From positions 1 through 34,353 of the forward strand of contig CAZENR010000014.1 in assembly GCA_964513925.1 (NCBI GenBank): a stretch of DNA of 34,353 nt, read 5' to 3'. This stretch comes from DAORHV01 sp964513925 (GTDB lineage Bacteria; Patescibacteriota; Gracilibacteria; Peribacterales; Peribacteraceae). Of this stretch, positions 1 to 7,237 are shown piece after piece. A program made the translations under genes and the position numbers. Each line of letters opens with the position of its first letter. Position 1 is the stretch's first letter. The notes under the pieces were generated by a model that ran no database searches, was not told where the DNA came from, and worked only from the letters and a program-made list of their open reading frames with translations.

Positions 1-772
1 CGACAAGGAAATACTCCAACCGACGCAGTAGTGAGCGGCGAATGACAATGAACCCGATGCTCGGGCCGTACATCTTGTGGCCGGACCCAAACAGCACGTC
101 GAAGTCGACTCCATGCAATGCCTGCAAACCGTGCGCAAATGTCTGTGCGGCATCCAGCATGACTATGCCTCCGCGAGCATGAGCATCGCTGCAAAGCTGC
201 CGCGCGTTTGGCAGGCCGCGCCCGTCGATGTTGGATGTAGTGTTCACAAGAACCACAGCGCGTTCCAGCTGGGGCGATTCGTACAACAGTGAGCCGTCCT
301 CGGCACGATCCAACACCAACCGCTTTGCGCCTCGCCGCTTGGCCCAAGTTTGCGTGGGCAGGAAGACCGAATTGTGTTCGATACTAGAGGTGACAATGCT
401 TCCATACTCACCTTCGGGCAACTGGTGCAGCACTATGTTGATGCCATAGGTGGTATTCAACGTGAATGCGACGGCATAGTCCTTGGAAGACACGCCAAGC
501 ATGCCCAGCAGACCGGAGCGCGCCTCTTGCACTTGGCCATCCACGGTGCGCCCCCATCCGTACTTCACGCGGCCGCCGCAGGCATTGTTACGGGTGTAGT
601 ACACATCTTCCGCATCGATAACGCACTGCGGGCGCAGTGTTTGGCAAGCAGTGTCCGCGTAAATCTTGCCAGCCGGCATATAGCCAAAATCTTCATGCCT
701 GCCACCCTGTTGCGCCTGTTTTGTGCGGCCAAAGAGCCCCATACGCCGCTCATGTTGCCACTCTTTCCACAT
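1..772 (-). CDS. Class V aminotransferase, cysteine desulfurase-like (partial, C-terminus off the left edge)
   Basis: The minus strand reads continuously off the left edge as a fold-type I PLP enzyme of aminotransferase class V. Visible landmarks in order are IYADTACQTLRPQCVID (the usual N-terminal LDNAATTPRP-like stretch), FTLNTTYGINIV, SSIEHNSV, the pyridine-nitrogen aspartate in MLDAAQTFAHG, and the Schiff-base lysine in GSGHKMYGP. Family members include SufS/IscS-like desulfurases and isopenicillin-N-epimerase-like enzymes. The segment carrying a desulfurase active-site cysteine is outside the window, so the substrate cannot be settled. The start is uncertain. ATG at 772 is chosen, but the frame stays open to 859 with a GTG at 838, and ATG at 742 is also possible. 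No Suf/Isc partner gene is visible. The extreme N-terminus overlaps a decayed gene fragment (786-875). Confidence 0.85.
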   Translation of the reverse strand, partial: MWKEWQHERRMGLFGRTKQAQQGGRHEDFGYMPAGKIYADTACQTLRPQCVIDAEDVYYTRNNACGGRVKYGWGRTVDGQVQEARSGLLGMLGVSSKDYAVAFTLNTTYGINIVLHQLPEGEYGSIVTSSIEHNSVFLPTQTWAKRRGAKRLVLDRAEDGSLLYESPQLERAVVLVNTTSNIDGRGLPNARQLCSDAHARGGIVMLDAAQTFAHGLQALHGVDFDVLFGSGHKMYGPSIGFIVIRRSLLRRLEYFLV

Positions 773-785
773 CTTGTCCCGCGTT

Positions 786-875
786 TTACCTTCCCTCGGC
801 ACCAAGGTGAGCCAGCCGCAGACTGAGACAGGGCGCACAACCGGAGAGGGAATATGGAATTATTGACAAATTTTT
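786..875 (-). pseudogene. Decayed 3' end of a paralogue of the 1673-2833 gene
   Basis: In the frame ending with TAA at 786-788 the minus strand reads LSII, a short gap, then CLSLRLAHLGAEGR and stop. This parallels the C-terminus of the protein at 1673-2833, which reads LSTIF, then CSVPLADIGAEGG and stop. DNA similarity continues a little past the stop codon (about 775-830 against 1663-1718). No start codon exists in this frame before an upstream stop near 876-878, so it is a remnant of about 30 codons and not a gene. It suggests that two related genes once stood here and one was lost when the aminotransferase region was rearranged. The match is short, so a chance or regulatory explanation is not excluded. 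Confidence 0.45.
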
Positions 876-1021
876 TTAGTATATGATAGCGTAAATATGT
901 TGCTGCTCTTTTACACGTTCTGCTTCCCATTCACCCTGCGTTTGCAGTGGCACAAAACCTCAGGCGACCAACTTGGTCTGCCGATGCCGGGTGTTGTGGG
1001 AAGCGTATGTCGGAGAGATGA

Positions 1022-1519
1022 GTGTTTCGTAACATGTTGGTCGGCGTCCTGATGATGCTGGCCGCGGGTTTCTCGGCGGGGCAAGCGCCCACCGAAGCCC
1101 GTAAAAAAGAGCTGGTGCAGCTGATTGATCCCGGCACTGCAAAAAAATTAGCAGAGCTGTCGGCGACAATGCTGAACCAAGCCAAGTCTATTGGCGAAGC
1201 TTTCGATGACGCGCAGCGCATCCTTGGCAAACTCAAGGAAGAGAATATCTACTTGGCTTTGGACCAGTACGAACAAGCGCTTGCCTTGGGTGCCGAGTAT
1301 GAAGCGCTTCTGGGTGCGAAAAACGGAAAATGCGCACCGGCGCATGCGGCATTCAAGAAGAAGGTCAAAGACGCCGAAACAGTCTTGGACCAAATGGAGA
1401 AGCTCTTGCTGATTACGCCACACAAGAGTGACACATTCGGCGCACGCATGGCCAGCATTATCGCCAAGCAAAAGGCGCTGGAAGCCGTCGTGCAATCTCT
1501 CGAGAAAAAGGACGACTAG
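1022..1519 (+). CDS. Small exported helical protein, unknown function
   Basis: This 165-residue protein is not recognised. It begins with a short hydrophobic stretch (MLVGVLMMLAAGFSAG) that looks like a cleavable signal peptide. The rest is charged and probably helical, rich in Lys, Glu and Ala, with heptad-like patterns suggesting coiled coil; a single Cys lies near residue 103. The GTG start at 1022 is preferred over ATG at 1034 because GGAG at 1012-1015 lies at Shine-Dalgarno distance. That makes it one of the very few genes here with such a site. It is flanked by minus-strand genes and stands alone. A GC-rich hairpin follows directly, and a second hairpin with a T run lies about 110 bases downstream. 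Confidence 0.7.
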   Translation: MFRNMLVGVLMMLAAGFSAGQAPTEARKKELVQLIDPGTAKKLAELSATMLNQAKSIGEAFDDAQRILGKLKEENIYLALDQYEQALALGAEYEALLGAKNGKCAPAHAAFKKKVKDAETVLDQMEKLLLITPHKSDTFGARMASIIAKQKALEAVVQSLEKKDD

Positions 1520-1534
1520 CCGCAGCAACAATTC

Positions 1535-1560
1535 GCCCCGCGTTCACCAGAGCGCGGGGC
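1535..1560. terminator. GC-rich hairpin after the exported-protein gene
   Basis: GCCCCGCG at 1535-1542 pairs with CGCGGGGC at 1553-1560 around a ten-base loop, 15 bases after the stop codon. No T run follows on either strand, so it may be a mRNA 3'-end stabiliser or a factor-dependent terminator. Confidence 0.45.
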
Positions 1561-1626
1561 AGCCCAATATCAATATGTCTCCATGGACGTCCTGATCTGC
1601 CCCCGATCGTTTTTTGATAGAGCGAT

Positions 1627-1654
1627 GCTGGTTTACAAGACCAGCCTCATTTTT
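1627..1654 (+). terminator. Hairpin followed by T run
   Basis: GCTGGT at 1627-1632 pairs with ACCAGC at 1640-1645, and five T residues end at 1654. On the plus strand this is a plausible weak intrinsic terminator for transcripts from the 1022-1519 gene. It also faces the end of the convergent gene at 1673. Confidence 0.4.
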
Positions 1655-1672
1655 GCGTTCTTATCCCATGTT

Positions 1673-2833
1673 TTACCCTCCCTCGGCACCAATGTCGGCC
1701 AGCGGCACGCTGCACCAGGCAATATGACCGGGAGGAAAAGTAGTGTAGCCGCTGAAGATGGTGGAAAGAGCATGCGGGTCGCGATACCGCTCGAATTCTT
1801 CCGGCGTCACATCGGCGTACAGGAGCGTTGCGTTCTTGCTCCTGGCATACTGCCGCAGTACATCTCGCAGGTCTGGCGTGCACATTTCCGCGCGACTGCG
1901 CATGAATAGGTCCGCAAACCTGGCACCGACAGCTTCATCGCCTGCCCACTCGGCGTACGTCAGACGCAGTTGCTCCAATTCGGCGTGATCCGCATCCGTT
2001 AAGGGCAGCCGTGGGGTGTACGCCGCTTCGATGCCGCGAAACACGCGAATGTGGCCTGGAAGTTCTGGAGGCAGCGCCCGCATCACGCATGCAATGCGTT
2101 CATCTAGTCTTTGCTCTGCATGTGCAGCGGCAGCAATAAGCTGTTCGGGGTCTGTGTCGAGGACCTGGAAGACGCAATGCTGCCCATTGAGAAGTACGGA
2201 AAATTCACCCGTATCATCGGCTCCCTGCAACTGCGCCCCCTGCTGCACCAACACGTCTTCCAAACTCGGCCTTCCTGCAGCCGGCCAATATCTATACACA
2301 GCGCCGCCTTTCTTGCTTGCAGCGAACGAGAGGTGGTATTCGGCGTATGACCGGTGGCCGCCGTATCCGGCAAAAAACGCACGTGGTGCCTTGGGTTCGG
2401 CGGTCGGATAAAAGAACCAACGTGTCACGCTGCCGTCAGGCAGTGGAATGCGCAGCGTAACGCAACCGGCTATATCCATGTCGGTCACATCGCCAATCTG
2501 TAATGCCTCCAATTCCGACCACAGCTCTTGTGCAGCCATGCCCTCATATCCCTCGCTTGGCGTATCTGCATGGTAACTAAAGCGCATCCCCCACTCGCTT
2601 ACCTCGCCCGGAACGACATCGACATGTGAGCGTGTGGCAAAATCGCGAGCAAGGTTCATGAGTTCCGGTGGGCAGGGAACTTCGCGTTCACTGACCTCTG
2701 ATGAAAACACAGAGCCAATAGCAGCCCGGTATGCATGCGGCAGCTGCCGCAAGGCATCGTGCTGCTCTACGGAAAGTGCAACACGCACTGGTTCTTCTAG
2801 CCCAAACTCTTTCGCTAATTCTTCGGGGCGCAT
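1673..2833 (-). CDS. Hypothetical protein, 386 aa, possible remote ADP-ribosyltransferase-like C-terminus
   Basis: I do not recognise this protein. It has no signal peptide or membrane segment, so it is probably cytoplasmic. The N-terminal half is acidic with several aromatic-rich strands (MRFSYHAD, TRWFFYPTAE, RYWPAAGRP). The C-terminal part has VFRG around residue 264, LSTIFSGYTTF near 356 and SVPLADI near 375. These recall, loosely, the R, STS and strand elements of ADP-ribosyltransferase folds, but the chain ends where the catalytic Glu would be expected, so this is speculation. The start ATG at 2833 has TATAAT nine bases before it. A decayed relative of its last 30 codons lies at 786-875. 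It stands alone between convergent and divergent neighbours. Confidence 0.7.
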   Translation of the reverse strand: MRPEELAKEFGLEEPVRVALSVEQHDALRQLPHAYRAAIGSVFSSEVSEREVPCPPELMNLARDFATRSHVDVVPGEVSEWGMRFSYHADTPSEGYEGMAAQELWSELEALQIGDVTDMDIAGCVTLRIPLPDGSVTRWFFYPTAEPKAPRAFFAGYGGHRSYAEYHLSFAASKKGGAVYRYWPAAGRPSLEDVLVQQGAQLQGADDTGEFSVLLNGQHCVFQVLDTDPEQLIAAAAHAEQRLDERIACVMRALPPELPGHIRVFRGIEAAYTPRLPLTDADHAELEQLRLTYAEWAGDEAVGARFADLFMRSRAEMCTPDLRDVLRQYARSKNATLLYADVTPEEFERYRDPHALSTIFSGYTTFPPGHIAWCSVPLADIGAEGG

Positions 2834-2842
2834 CTATATAGT

Positions 2843-2848
2843 ATTATA
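2843..2848 (-). promoter_or_regulatory. -10 box (TATAAT) for a nearly leaderless start at 2833
   Basis: TATAAT on the minus strand ends nine bases before the ATG. Transcription would begin at or within about three bases of the start codon. The surrounding 2831-2862 stretch is very AT-rich. Confidence 0.6.
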
Positions 2849-2932
2849 TAATATTCTTTCAATATAAGCCACGTCTTAACCTGTTCTTTATCTCGCATAG
2901 TTATCCTGAGGGCAACTCTTCTGTTTTTGTAT

Positions 2933-3064
2933 ATGCGCAGTCTTCTCATTAGCCTCTGCTGTGCGGTTGTCATTCTTGCGGCAAATGCCAGCATTTACGC
3001 GACTCATACATACAAGCAACAAAGTACTCACACTATTCAGGTAGTCATGCAAGTTGGGCTGTAA
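2933..3064 (+). CDS. Candidate 43-residue exported peptide
   Basis: A short frame starts at ATG 2933 and ends with TAA at 3062-3064. Its first 23 residues (MRSLLISLCC, then AVVILAANASIYA) form a convincing signal-peptide-like hydrophobic helix. A polar tail of about 20 residues follows (THTYKQQSTHTIQ). It lies in the 270-base gap between the divergent genes at 2833 and 3105. No Shine-Dalgarno or TANNNT box at the typical distance was found, so expression is unproven. It may be a small membrane or secreted peptide, or a chance frame. Confidence 0.3.
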   Translation: MRSLLISLCCAVVILAANASIYATHTYKQQSTHTIQVVMQVGL

Positions 3065-3089
3065 CGTTGCGCTAGACACTGCACGCGCG

Positions 3090-3095
3090 TACGGT
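3090..3095 (+). promoter_or_regulatory. -10 box (TACGGT) for glpK
   Basis: TACGGT ends nine bases before the glpK ATG. A weak -35-like TTGCGC at 3067-3072 is 17 bases upstream, which is the usual spacing. Confidence 0.45.
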
Positions 3096-3104
3096 ACGTA
3101 GCTG

Positions 3105-4574
3105 ATGCGCACCATTCTGGCAATTGACCAGGGCACAACCGGAACAACTGTCCTGCTTGTGGACGAAAATGCACGCTGTCTGGCAAAAGCCACATGCGAA
3201 TTTCCTCAACACTTTCCGCAACCAGGATGGGTTGAGCACGATACCAAAGAGATTTGGGAGTCCGTCTTGCAGAGCATTCATGCAGTGCTGGGACAAAAAC
3301 CTGACTGTGACATTGCGACTATTGGCATCACTAATCAGCGTGAAACGGTGTGCTTTTGGGATCGGGCCACAGGTGCGCCGTTATGTAATGCCATTGTTTG
3401 GCAAGACAGGCGCACCGCAGATTTTTGCGCCGCGTTGAAAAAAAAGGGTTTGGAAAGCAGCATTCGACGAAAGACTGGATTGCTATTGGATCCCTATTTT
3501 TCTGGAACCAAGATCCGTTGGGCGATAAAGAACGTTCCGTCTGTCGGCAAGGCATATGCCAGCGGCAGGCTTGCAGTGGGTACCATAGATAGTTGGCTGC
3601 TGCACAGGCTCACAGCTGGCGCCGTTCATGCCACGGAACCAAGTAATGCATCACGCACGCTGTGCTATTCGATGACAAGTGAGTGTTTCGATGCGGCGCT
3701 TTGCAAGTCGATTGGCGCACCTCACGACATTTGGCCGGAAGTACGCGACTCCATGGGTCATTTCGGTGTTACGCAGGGCGTACCTGGGTTAGCGGATGGC
3801 ATTCCTATTACTGGCATGCTCGGAGATCAACAAGCGGCACTGTTGGGGCAGGCGTGTATTGATGCCGGACATGCTAAATGCACTTTCGGCACAGGAGCAT
3901 TTCTTCTTATGAACACAGGAAAAAAGCCGATACTAAGTAAGAATCGGCTGCTAACCACTGTGGCTTGGCGCATTGCCGGAGCTAGTACCTACGCATTGGA
4001 AGGTAGCACTTTCGTCGCAGGCGCTGCAGTGCAATGGTTACGCGACGGCCTCGGCATCATTCAGCGCGCTGTCGATGTGGAGGCACTTGCCGCAAGCGTC
4101 CCAGATTCGCACGGAGTCACAGTGGTCCCCGCATTTACAGGTCTTGGCGCACCCCATTGGAATCCGCATGCGCGAGCAATGATTGTAGGAATGAGTCGTG
4201 GCACTACGGCCGCACACATTGCGCGAGCAACGCTGGAGGGCATTGCGCACCAAATAGCAGATGTATTGGAAGCAATGCATGCCGATCTTGGTAAGCCACT
4301 GAAACATTTGCATGTAGATGGTGGCGCATCTGCAAATAACCTACTCATGCAGATACAGGCAGACCTACTTGGCGTTACGCTCACGCGTCCTGCATTTATT
4401 GAAACCACAGCCCTTGGAGCGGTATTCGCCGCTGGAATTGGGGCAGGTATATGGAAATCACTAGATGACGTACGTCAATCCTGGAGCGCAGATCATGAAT
4501 TTGTGCCCCGCATCAATGGAAGGAACAGGCACAATCAACGCTCATGCTGGAAGCATGCAATAGCCCTACAGTAG
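3105..4574 (+). CDS. glpK: Glycerol kinase
   Basis: This enzyme phosphorylates glycerol to sn-glycerol 3-phosphate with ATP in the cytoplasm. The protein has 489 residues, close to the usual length of about 500, and is a full two-domain FGGY-family sugar kinase. Visible motifs are the N-terminal phosphate loop AIDQGTTGTTVLLVD, the substrate-binding GITNQRET, WQDRRTA, the second-domain MLGDQQAALLGQ and CTFGTGAFLLMNTG, and the C-terminal adenosine-motif region LHVDGGASANNLLMQ. No glycerol facilitator or glycerol-3-phosphate dehydrogenase gene is adjacent, so the product probably feeds phospholipid synthesis or a distant dehydrogenase. The ATG at 3105 is the first in the conserved frame, and the protein starts directly with the conserved strand. 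Confidence 0.97.
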   Translation: MRTILAIDQGTTGTTVLLVDENARCLAKATCEFPQHFPQPGWVEHDTKEIWESVLQSIHAVLGQKPDCDIATIGITNQRETVCFWDRATGAPLCNAIVWQDRRTADFCAALKKKGLESSIRRKTGLLLDPYFSGTKIRWAIKNVPSVGKAYASGRLAVGTIDSWLLHRLTAGAVHATEPSNASRTLCYSMTSECFDAALCKSIGAPHDIWPEVRDSMGHFGVTQGVPGLADGIPITGMLGDQQAALLGQACIDAGHAKCTFGTGAFLLMNTGKKPILSKNRLLTTVAWRIAGASTYALEGSTFVAGAAVQWLRDGLGIIQRAVDVEALAASVPDSHGVTVVPAFTGLGAPHWNPHARAMIVGMSRGTTAAHIARATLEGIAHQIADVLEAMHADLGKPLKHLHVDGGASANNLLMQIQADLLGVTLTRPAFIETTALGAVFAAGIGAGIWKSLDDVRQSWSADHEFVPRINGRNRHNQRSCWKHAIALQ

Positions 4575-4600
4575 TGCTTCCCGCACACGCATGCTGCATG

Positions 4601-4606
4601 TAGCAT
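4601..4606 (+). promoter_or_regulatory. -10 box (TAGCAT) for the PH-domain protein
   Basis: TAGCAT ends six bases before the ATG at 4613, in the short gap after glpK. This fits the leaderless pattern seen across the window. Confidence 0.45.
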
Positions 4607-4612
4607 TGTTCC

Positions 4613-5203
4613 ATGCAGATCTTCGCGTTGCAGACCGACATTGAGAAAATCCGCAAACGCTTCATCGATAGCGAAGATGAACACGTGTTGCTGGTGCATT
4701 ACCACCCGCTGAGGTTTTTTCTGGCCACCGCCCGTGAAATCGGCATTGGCATTCTCATTATCTTGCTGGCGGTCTTCGTGTACGAAAATACTCCTATCAC
4801 ATTAGGCTGGACGCTGTGGACCACGGCTATCTTGCTGCTGGTGTTCGTGATCATTCCCATGATCCGCGACTACATCGACTGGCGGTACGACTTCATTGAA
4901 ATCACCAAAGACAAAGTCATCATTGTGGACCAAACGTTCATCTTCAAGCAGCGCATCAAGCAAATTAATATGGAAAACTTCGCCAGTGTGGAGGCTGAAA
5001 CGCAACTGATGAATATCTTCCCCCTAGGCAGGGTGCGCTTCAGTTTAAAAGAAGGTACCGGCGAAGAAATTATGGTGAGCTATATTCCGCATGCCGCGGA
5101 AGTTGCGGACACCATTGCCGATACCGTATCCGGCTTTCAGCGTCGCCGTGAGTTCAAGCAGAGCGCATCTGCTACGCCGCAAAGCGTTACACCAATGCCG
5201 TAG
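4613..5203 (+). CDS. Bacterial PH-domain (YdbT/bPH-type) membrane protein
   Basis: This 196-residue protein has a short cytoplasmic N-terminus, two membrane helices at about residues 40-62 and 67-85, and a C-terminal bacterial pleckstrin-homology-like domain. The PH-like part begins with WRYDFIEITKDKVIIVDQTF and continues with the FKQRIKQINMENFASV stretch, typical of this family where a basic loop precedes the second sheet. The function of such proteins is mostly unknown; membrane-associated scaffolding or stress roles have been proposed. The last 30 residues are a polar, low-complexity tail. It ends eight bases from the convergent rlmH gene. Confidence 0.8.
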   Translation: MQIFALQTDIEKIRKRFIDSEDEHVLLVHYHPLRFFLATAREIGIGILIILLAVFVYENTPITLGWTLWTTAILLLVFVIIPMIRDYIDWRYDFIEITKDKVIIVDQTFIFKQRIKQINMENFASVEAETQLMNIFPLGRVRFSLKEGTGEEIMVSYIPHAAEVADTIADTVSGFQRRREFKQSASATPQSVTPMP

Positions 5204-5210
5204 CGCGGTC

Positions 5211-5654
5211 TTAGTGATGATAGCCGCTCCCAGCCAAAATGCCGTGAGCGCGGTAGAGCTGTTCTAGAAATACCAGCTGTGCCATTTCGTGGGTAAACGT
5301 CATGCTGCTTAAACAAATCGCATCCAGACGCTTGGCGCGAAGCGCATCGGAAAATCCATAGGCACCGCCAATAACGAACGTCAGCGGCTCTCCCCGATCG
5401 CGAAACAGTCCAAGCCAACCGGCAAACTGCGTGGAATCCATGTCGCGGCCGCGTTCGTCTAGCAGCACGATTTTGGTGTCGACTTTTTCCAGTGCGGCCT
5501 GCAGGCGCTCGTCTTCTTGCGTGGCGCTGCCAGCCGAGAGCACTTTCTCGCGCAAGTCGCACAAGTGACTCAAGCGATCTCGATACTGCTCACATCCTTC
5601 TTTGATCCACGGTGTTTTAACCTTCCCAATGGTAACAAGGTGAATGCGGTGCAC
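5211..5654 (-). CDS. rlmH: 23S rRNA (pseudouridine1915-N3)-methyltransferase RlmH
   Basis: This small SPOUT-class methyltransferase modifies pseudouridine 1915 of helix 69 in 23S rRNA on assembled 70S ribosomes. It has 147 residues, near the usual 155. The knot signature is clear: LLDERGRDMDSTQFAGWL, the SAM-binding FVIGGAYGFSD, LSSMTFTHEMAQLVFLEQLYRA, and the characteristic C-terminal YHH. The start is GTG at 5654, six bases after a TACCCT box, which makes a leaderless mRNA likely. Only 57 bases separate it from the rRNA methyltransferase gene upstream, so two neighbouring genes on this strand modify 23S rRNA. Confidence 0.96.
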   Translation of the reverse strand: MHRIHLVTIGKVKTPWIKEGCEQYRDRLSHLCDLREKVLSAGSATQEDERLQAALEKVDTKIVLLDERGRDMDSTQFAGWLGLFRDRGEPLTFVIGGAYGFSDALRAKRLDAICLSSMTFTHEMAQLVFLEQLYRAHGILAGSGYHH

Positions 5655-5660
5655 GGGGCT

Positions 5661-5666
5661 AGGGTA
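5661..5666 (-). promoter_or_regulatory. -10 box (TACCCT) for rlmH
   Basis: TACCCT on the minus strand ends six bases before the GTG start, which supports that start over a downstream one. Confidence 0.45.
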
Positions 5667-5711
5667 CGACGAAGCATGGCTGAAGCCAAGACCGTACGCA
5701 GGCTGCCTGTC

Positions 5712-7187
5712 TTACTTTCTATGCAGTTGCGCCACCAGCTCGATGTGCGCAGTGTGCGGGAACATGTCCACCGGCTGTACGGTGCGCAGCTCGTAACCAT
5801 TCTTCAAAAGTTCACCTAAGTCGCGTGCGAAGGTGGCGGTGTTGCAAGAGACGTACACGATCTTCTCAGGACGATGAGTAATGACCGATTCCAGCGCTTG
5901 CGGGTGTAAGCCGACACGAGGTGGATCTACTACAATACAGTTGAAACGGTACTTGCCACCGGGCTTCAGTTGCGTGTGCAGCACCTGCTCGGCACGCCCT
6001 TTATAGAAACTGATGTTGCCGATGCGGTTGCGTCCCGCGCTCTTGAGTGCGTCTTCAATGGCCGAGGGATGAGATTCGATACCCACCACCCTCTCGCAGA
6101 AACGCGCCAGGTACTGACCAATGGTTCCCATGCCGCAATATGCGTCCAGCACGGTATCGCGTCCTGACAAATCTGCCGCAGCGGCGACCGCGCTGTACAA
6201 CTTTTCCGTGGCCAGGGTATTGGTTTGGAAGAACGAGAACGGGGAAATATCGAACGTAAGATCAAACAGGCGCTCGCGAATGGAAGGCTCGCCGACAAGC
6301 GCATGCATCTTTGGCGCTTCGGGCTTGTCGTTCAAGCCAAAGTGTTCGACGATGAGTAGCGACTTTAAATTCGGGCGTCCCGCGAAACGCATGAATTTCT
6401 GGAATAGCGGCTCCAACTCTTTTTTGCGGGCTTGCACTACGAAACAAATCATCTGCTCGCCGGTGTGTTCGCCACGGCGGAGAATGAGGTTTCTCAGCAT
6501 TCCTTTATGTGTCTTGGGGTTGTAGACCGGCAGCCCGGTTTCGCGCATGAAGCGGTTCACGTCGGCAATAAGGGCGGGCAATTGTTCATCGTATAAATGA
6601 CACTCGGTGATGGGCAGAATAGTCGCCCACTCCTTTGCTTGGTGGAAGCCAATGCCAGGATTCTCATCAAAATGAATGCGTTGCGGCTTGCCACCGGGCT
6701 GCTTGGGCGGCCGTTCTTCAACACGCATATTCCCGTATCCAAAGGTCAGCTCCAGTTTATTGCGGTAATTGAAAACTTTCGGACTTGGAACGATCTTCAG
6801 CACCCGACCGGGGAGCTGCTTACGCACCGCAGGATCTGCCGGCGTCAGATGTTCCAGTGTTTCGCGGACAATGTCTTCCTTGAATTGAATCTGCTTGTTA
6901 TAGGAGAGGTTCTGCCAGACGCAACCGCCGCACGAACCGAAGTGCGTGCACTTGGCCATGATTTCATCTTTGGAGCGCAGAATAACCTTGTCCACCTTGG
7001 CCTCGGCAAACGTGTCCTTGCACTTGGTTATGACCACATTCACCTTCTGGCCGGGAATGCCGCCTGAAACGAATACAGGCATGCCATTCAACGTGGCAAA
7101 CCCCGCTCCGCCATGAGCGAATTTCTCAATCATCAGCACATGCTGCTGGCCTGGATGGATACCGGTCTGCCCGGTGACACTTGACAT
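5712..7187 (-). CDS. 23S rRNA (uracil-C5)-methyltransferase, RlmD/RumA type
   Basis: This 491-residue enzyme belongs to the TRAM-domain RNA m5U methyltransferase family (RlmD, RlmC, RlmCD, TrmA). The TRAM-like domain covers about residues 10-70 (IEKFAHGGAGFATLNG). The iron-sulfur ligands are present as C80, C86 and C89 in KCTHFGSCGGC, with the fourth at C197 in ITECHLY. The methyltransferase part shows FSFFQTNTLATEKLY, the SAM loop LDAYCGMGTIGQYLA, VVDPPRVGLHP, and the catalytic cysteine in IVYVSCNTATFARDL. Which uridine it modifies (1939, 747 or both) cannot be read from the sequence. The ATG at 7187 lies nine bases after a perfect TATAAT. It diverges from the exported metallopeptidase gene. 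Confidence 0.93.
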   Translation of the reverse strand: MSSVTGQTGIHPGQQHVLMIEKFAHGGAGFATLNGMPVFVSGGIPGQKVNVVITKCKDTFAEAKVDKVILRSKDEIMAKCTHFGSCGGCVWQNLSYNKQIQFKEDIVRETLEHLTPADPAVRKQLPGRVLKIVPSPKVFNYRNKLELTFGYGNMRVEERPPKQPGGKPQRIHFDENPGIGFHQAKEWATILPITECHLYDEQLPALIADVNRFMRETGLPVYNPKTHKGMLRNLILRRGEHTGEQMICFVVQARKKELEPLFQKFMRFAGRPNLKSLLIVEHFGLNDKPEAPKMHALVGEPSIRERLFDLTFDISPFSFFQTNTLATEKLYSAVAAAADLSGRDTVLDAYCGMGTIGQYLARFCERVVGIESHPSAIEDALKSAGRNRIGNISFYKGRAEQVLHTQLKPGGKYRFNCIVVDPPRVGLHPQALESVITHRPEKIVYVSCNTATFARDLGELLKNGYELRTVQPVDMFPHTAHIELVAQLHRK

Positions 7188-7196
7188 TAGAAGGAC

Positions 7197-7202
7197 ATTA
7201 TA
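7197..7202 (-). promoter_or_regulatory. -10 box (TATAAT) for the RlmD-type gene
   Basis: A consensus TATAAT on the minus strand ends nine bases before the ATG at 7187. The same AT-rich 7196-7210 stretch probably also serves the divergent gene at 7238. Confidence 0.6.
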
Positions 7203-7237
7203 GTATAAATTGCTACTTTCCGTTTTTTCTTGAGCCT

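Noticed and set aside
863..887. TTGACA followed by TATGAT as a strong promoter
   Set aside because: The spacer is only 13 bases, too short for a normal sigma-70 promoter.
897..1052. 51-codon frame starting nine bases after TATGAT (882-887)
   Set aside because: It fits the leaderless spacing and has a hydrophobic start, but overlaps the 1022 gene out of frame by 31 bases and has an odd Trp/Cys-rich tail. The box may instead start the 1022 transcript.
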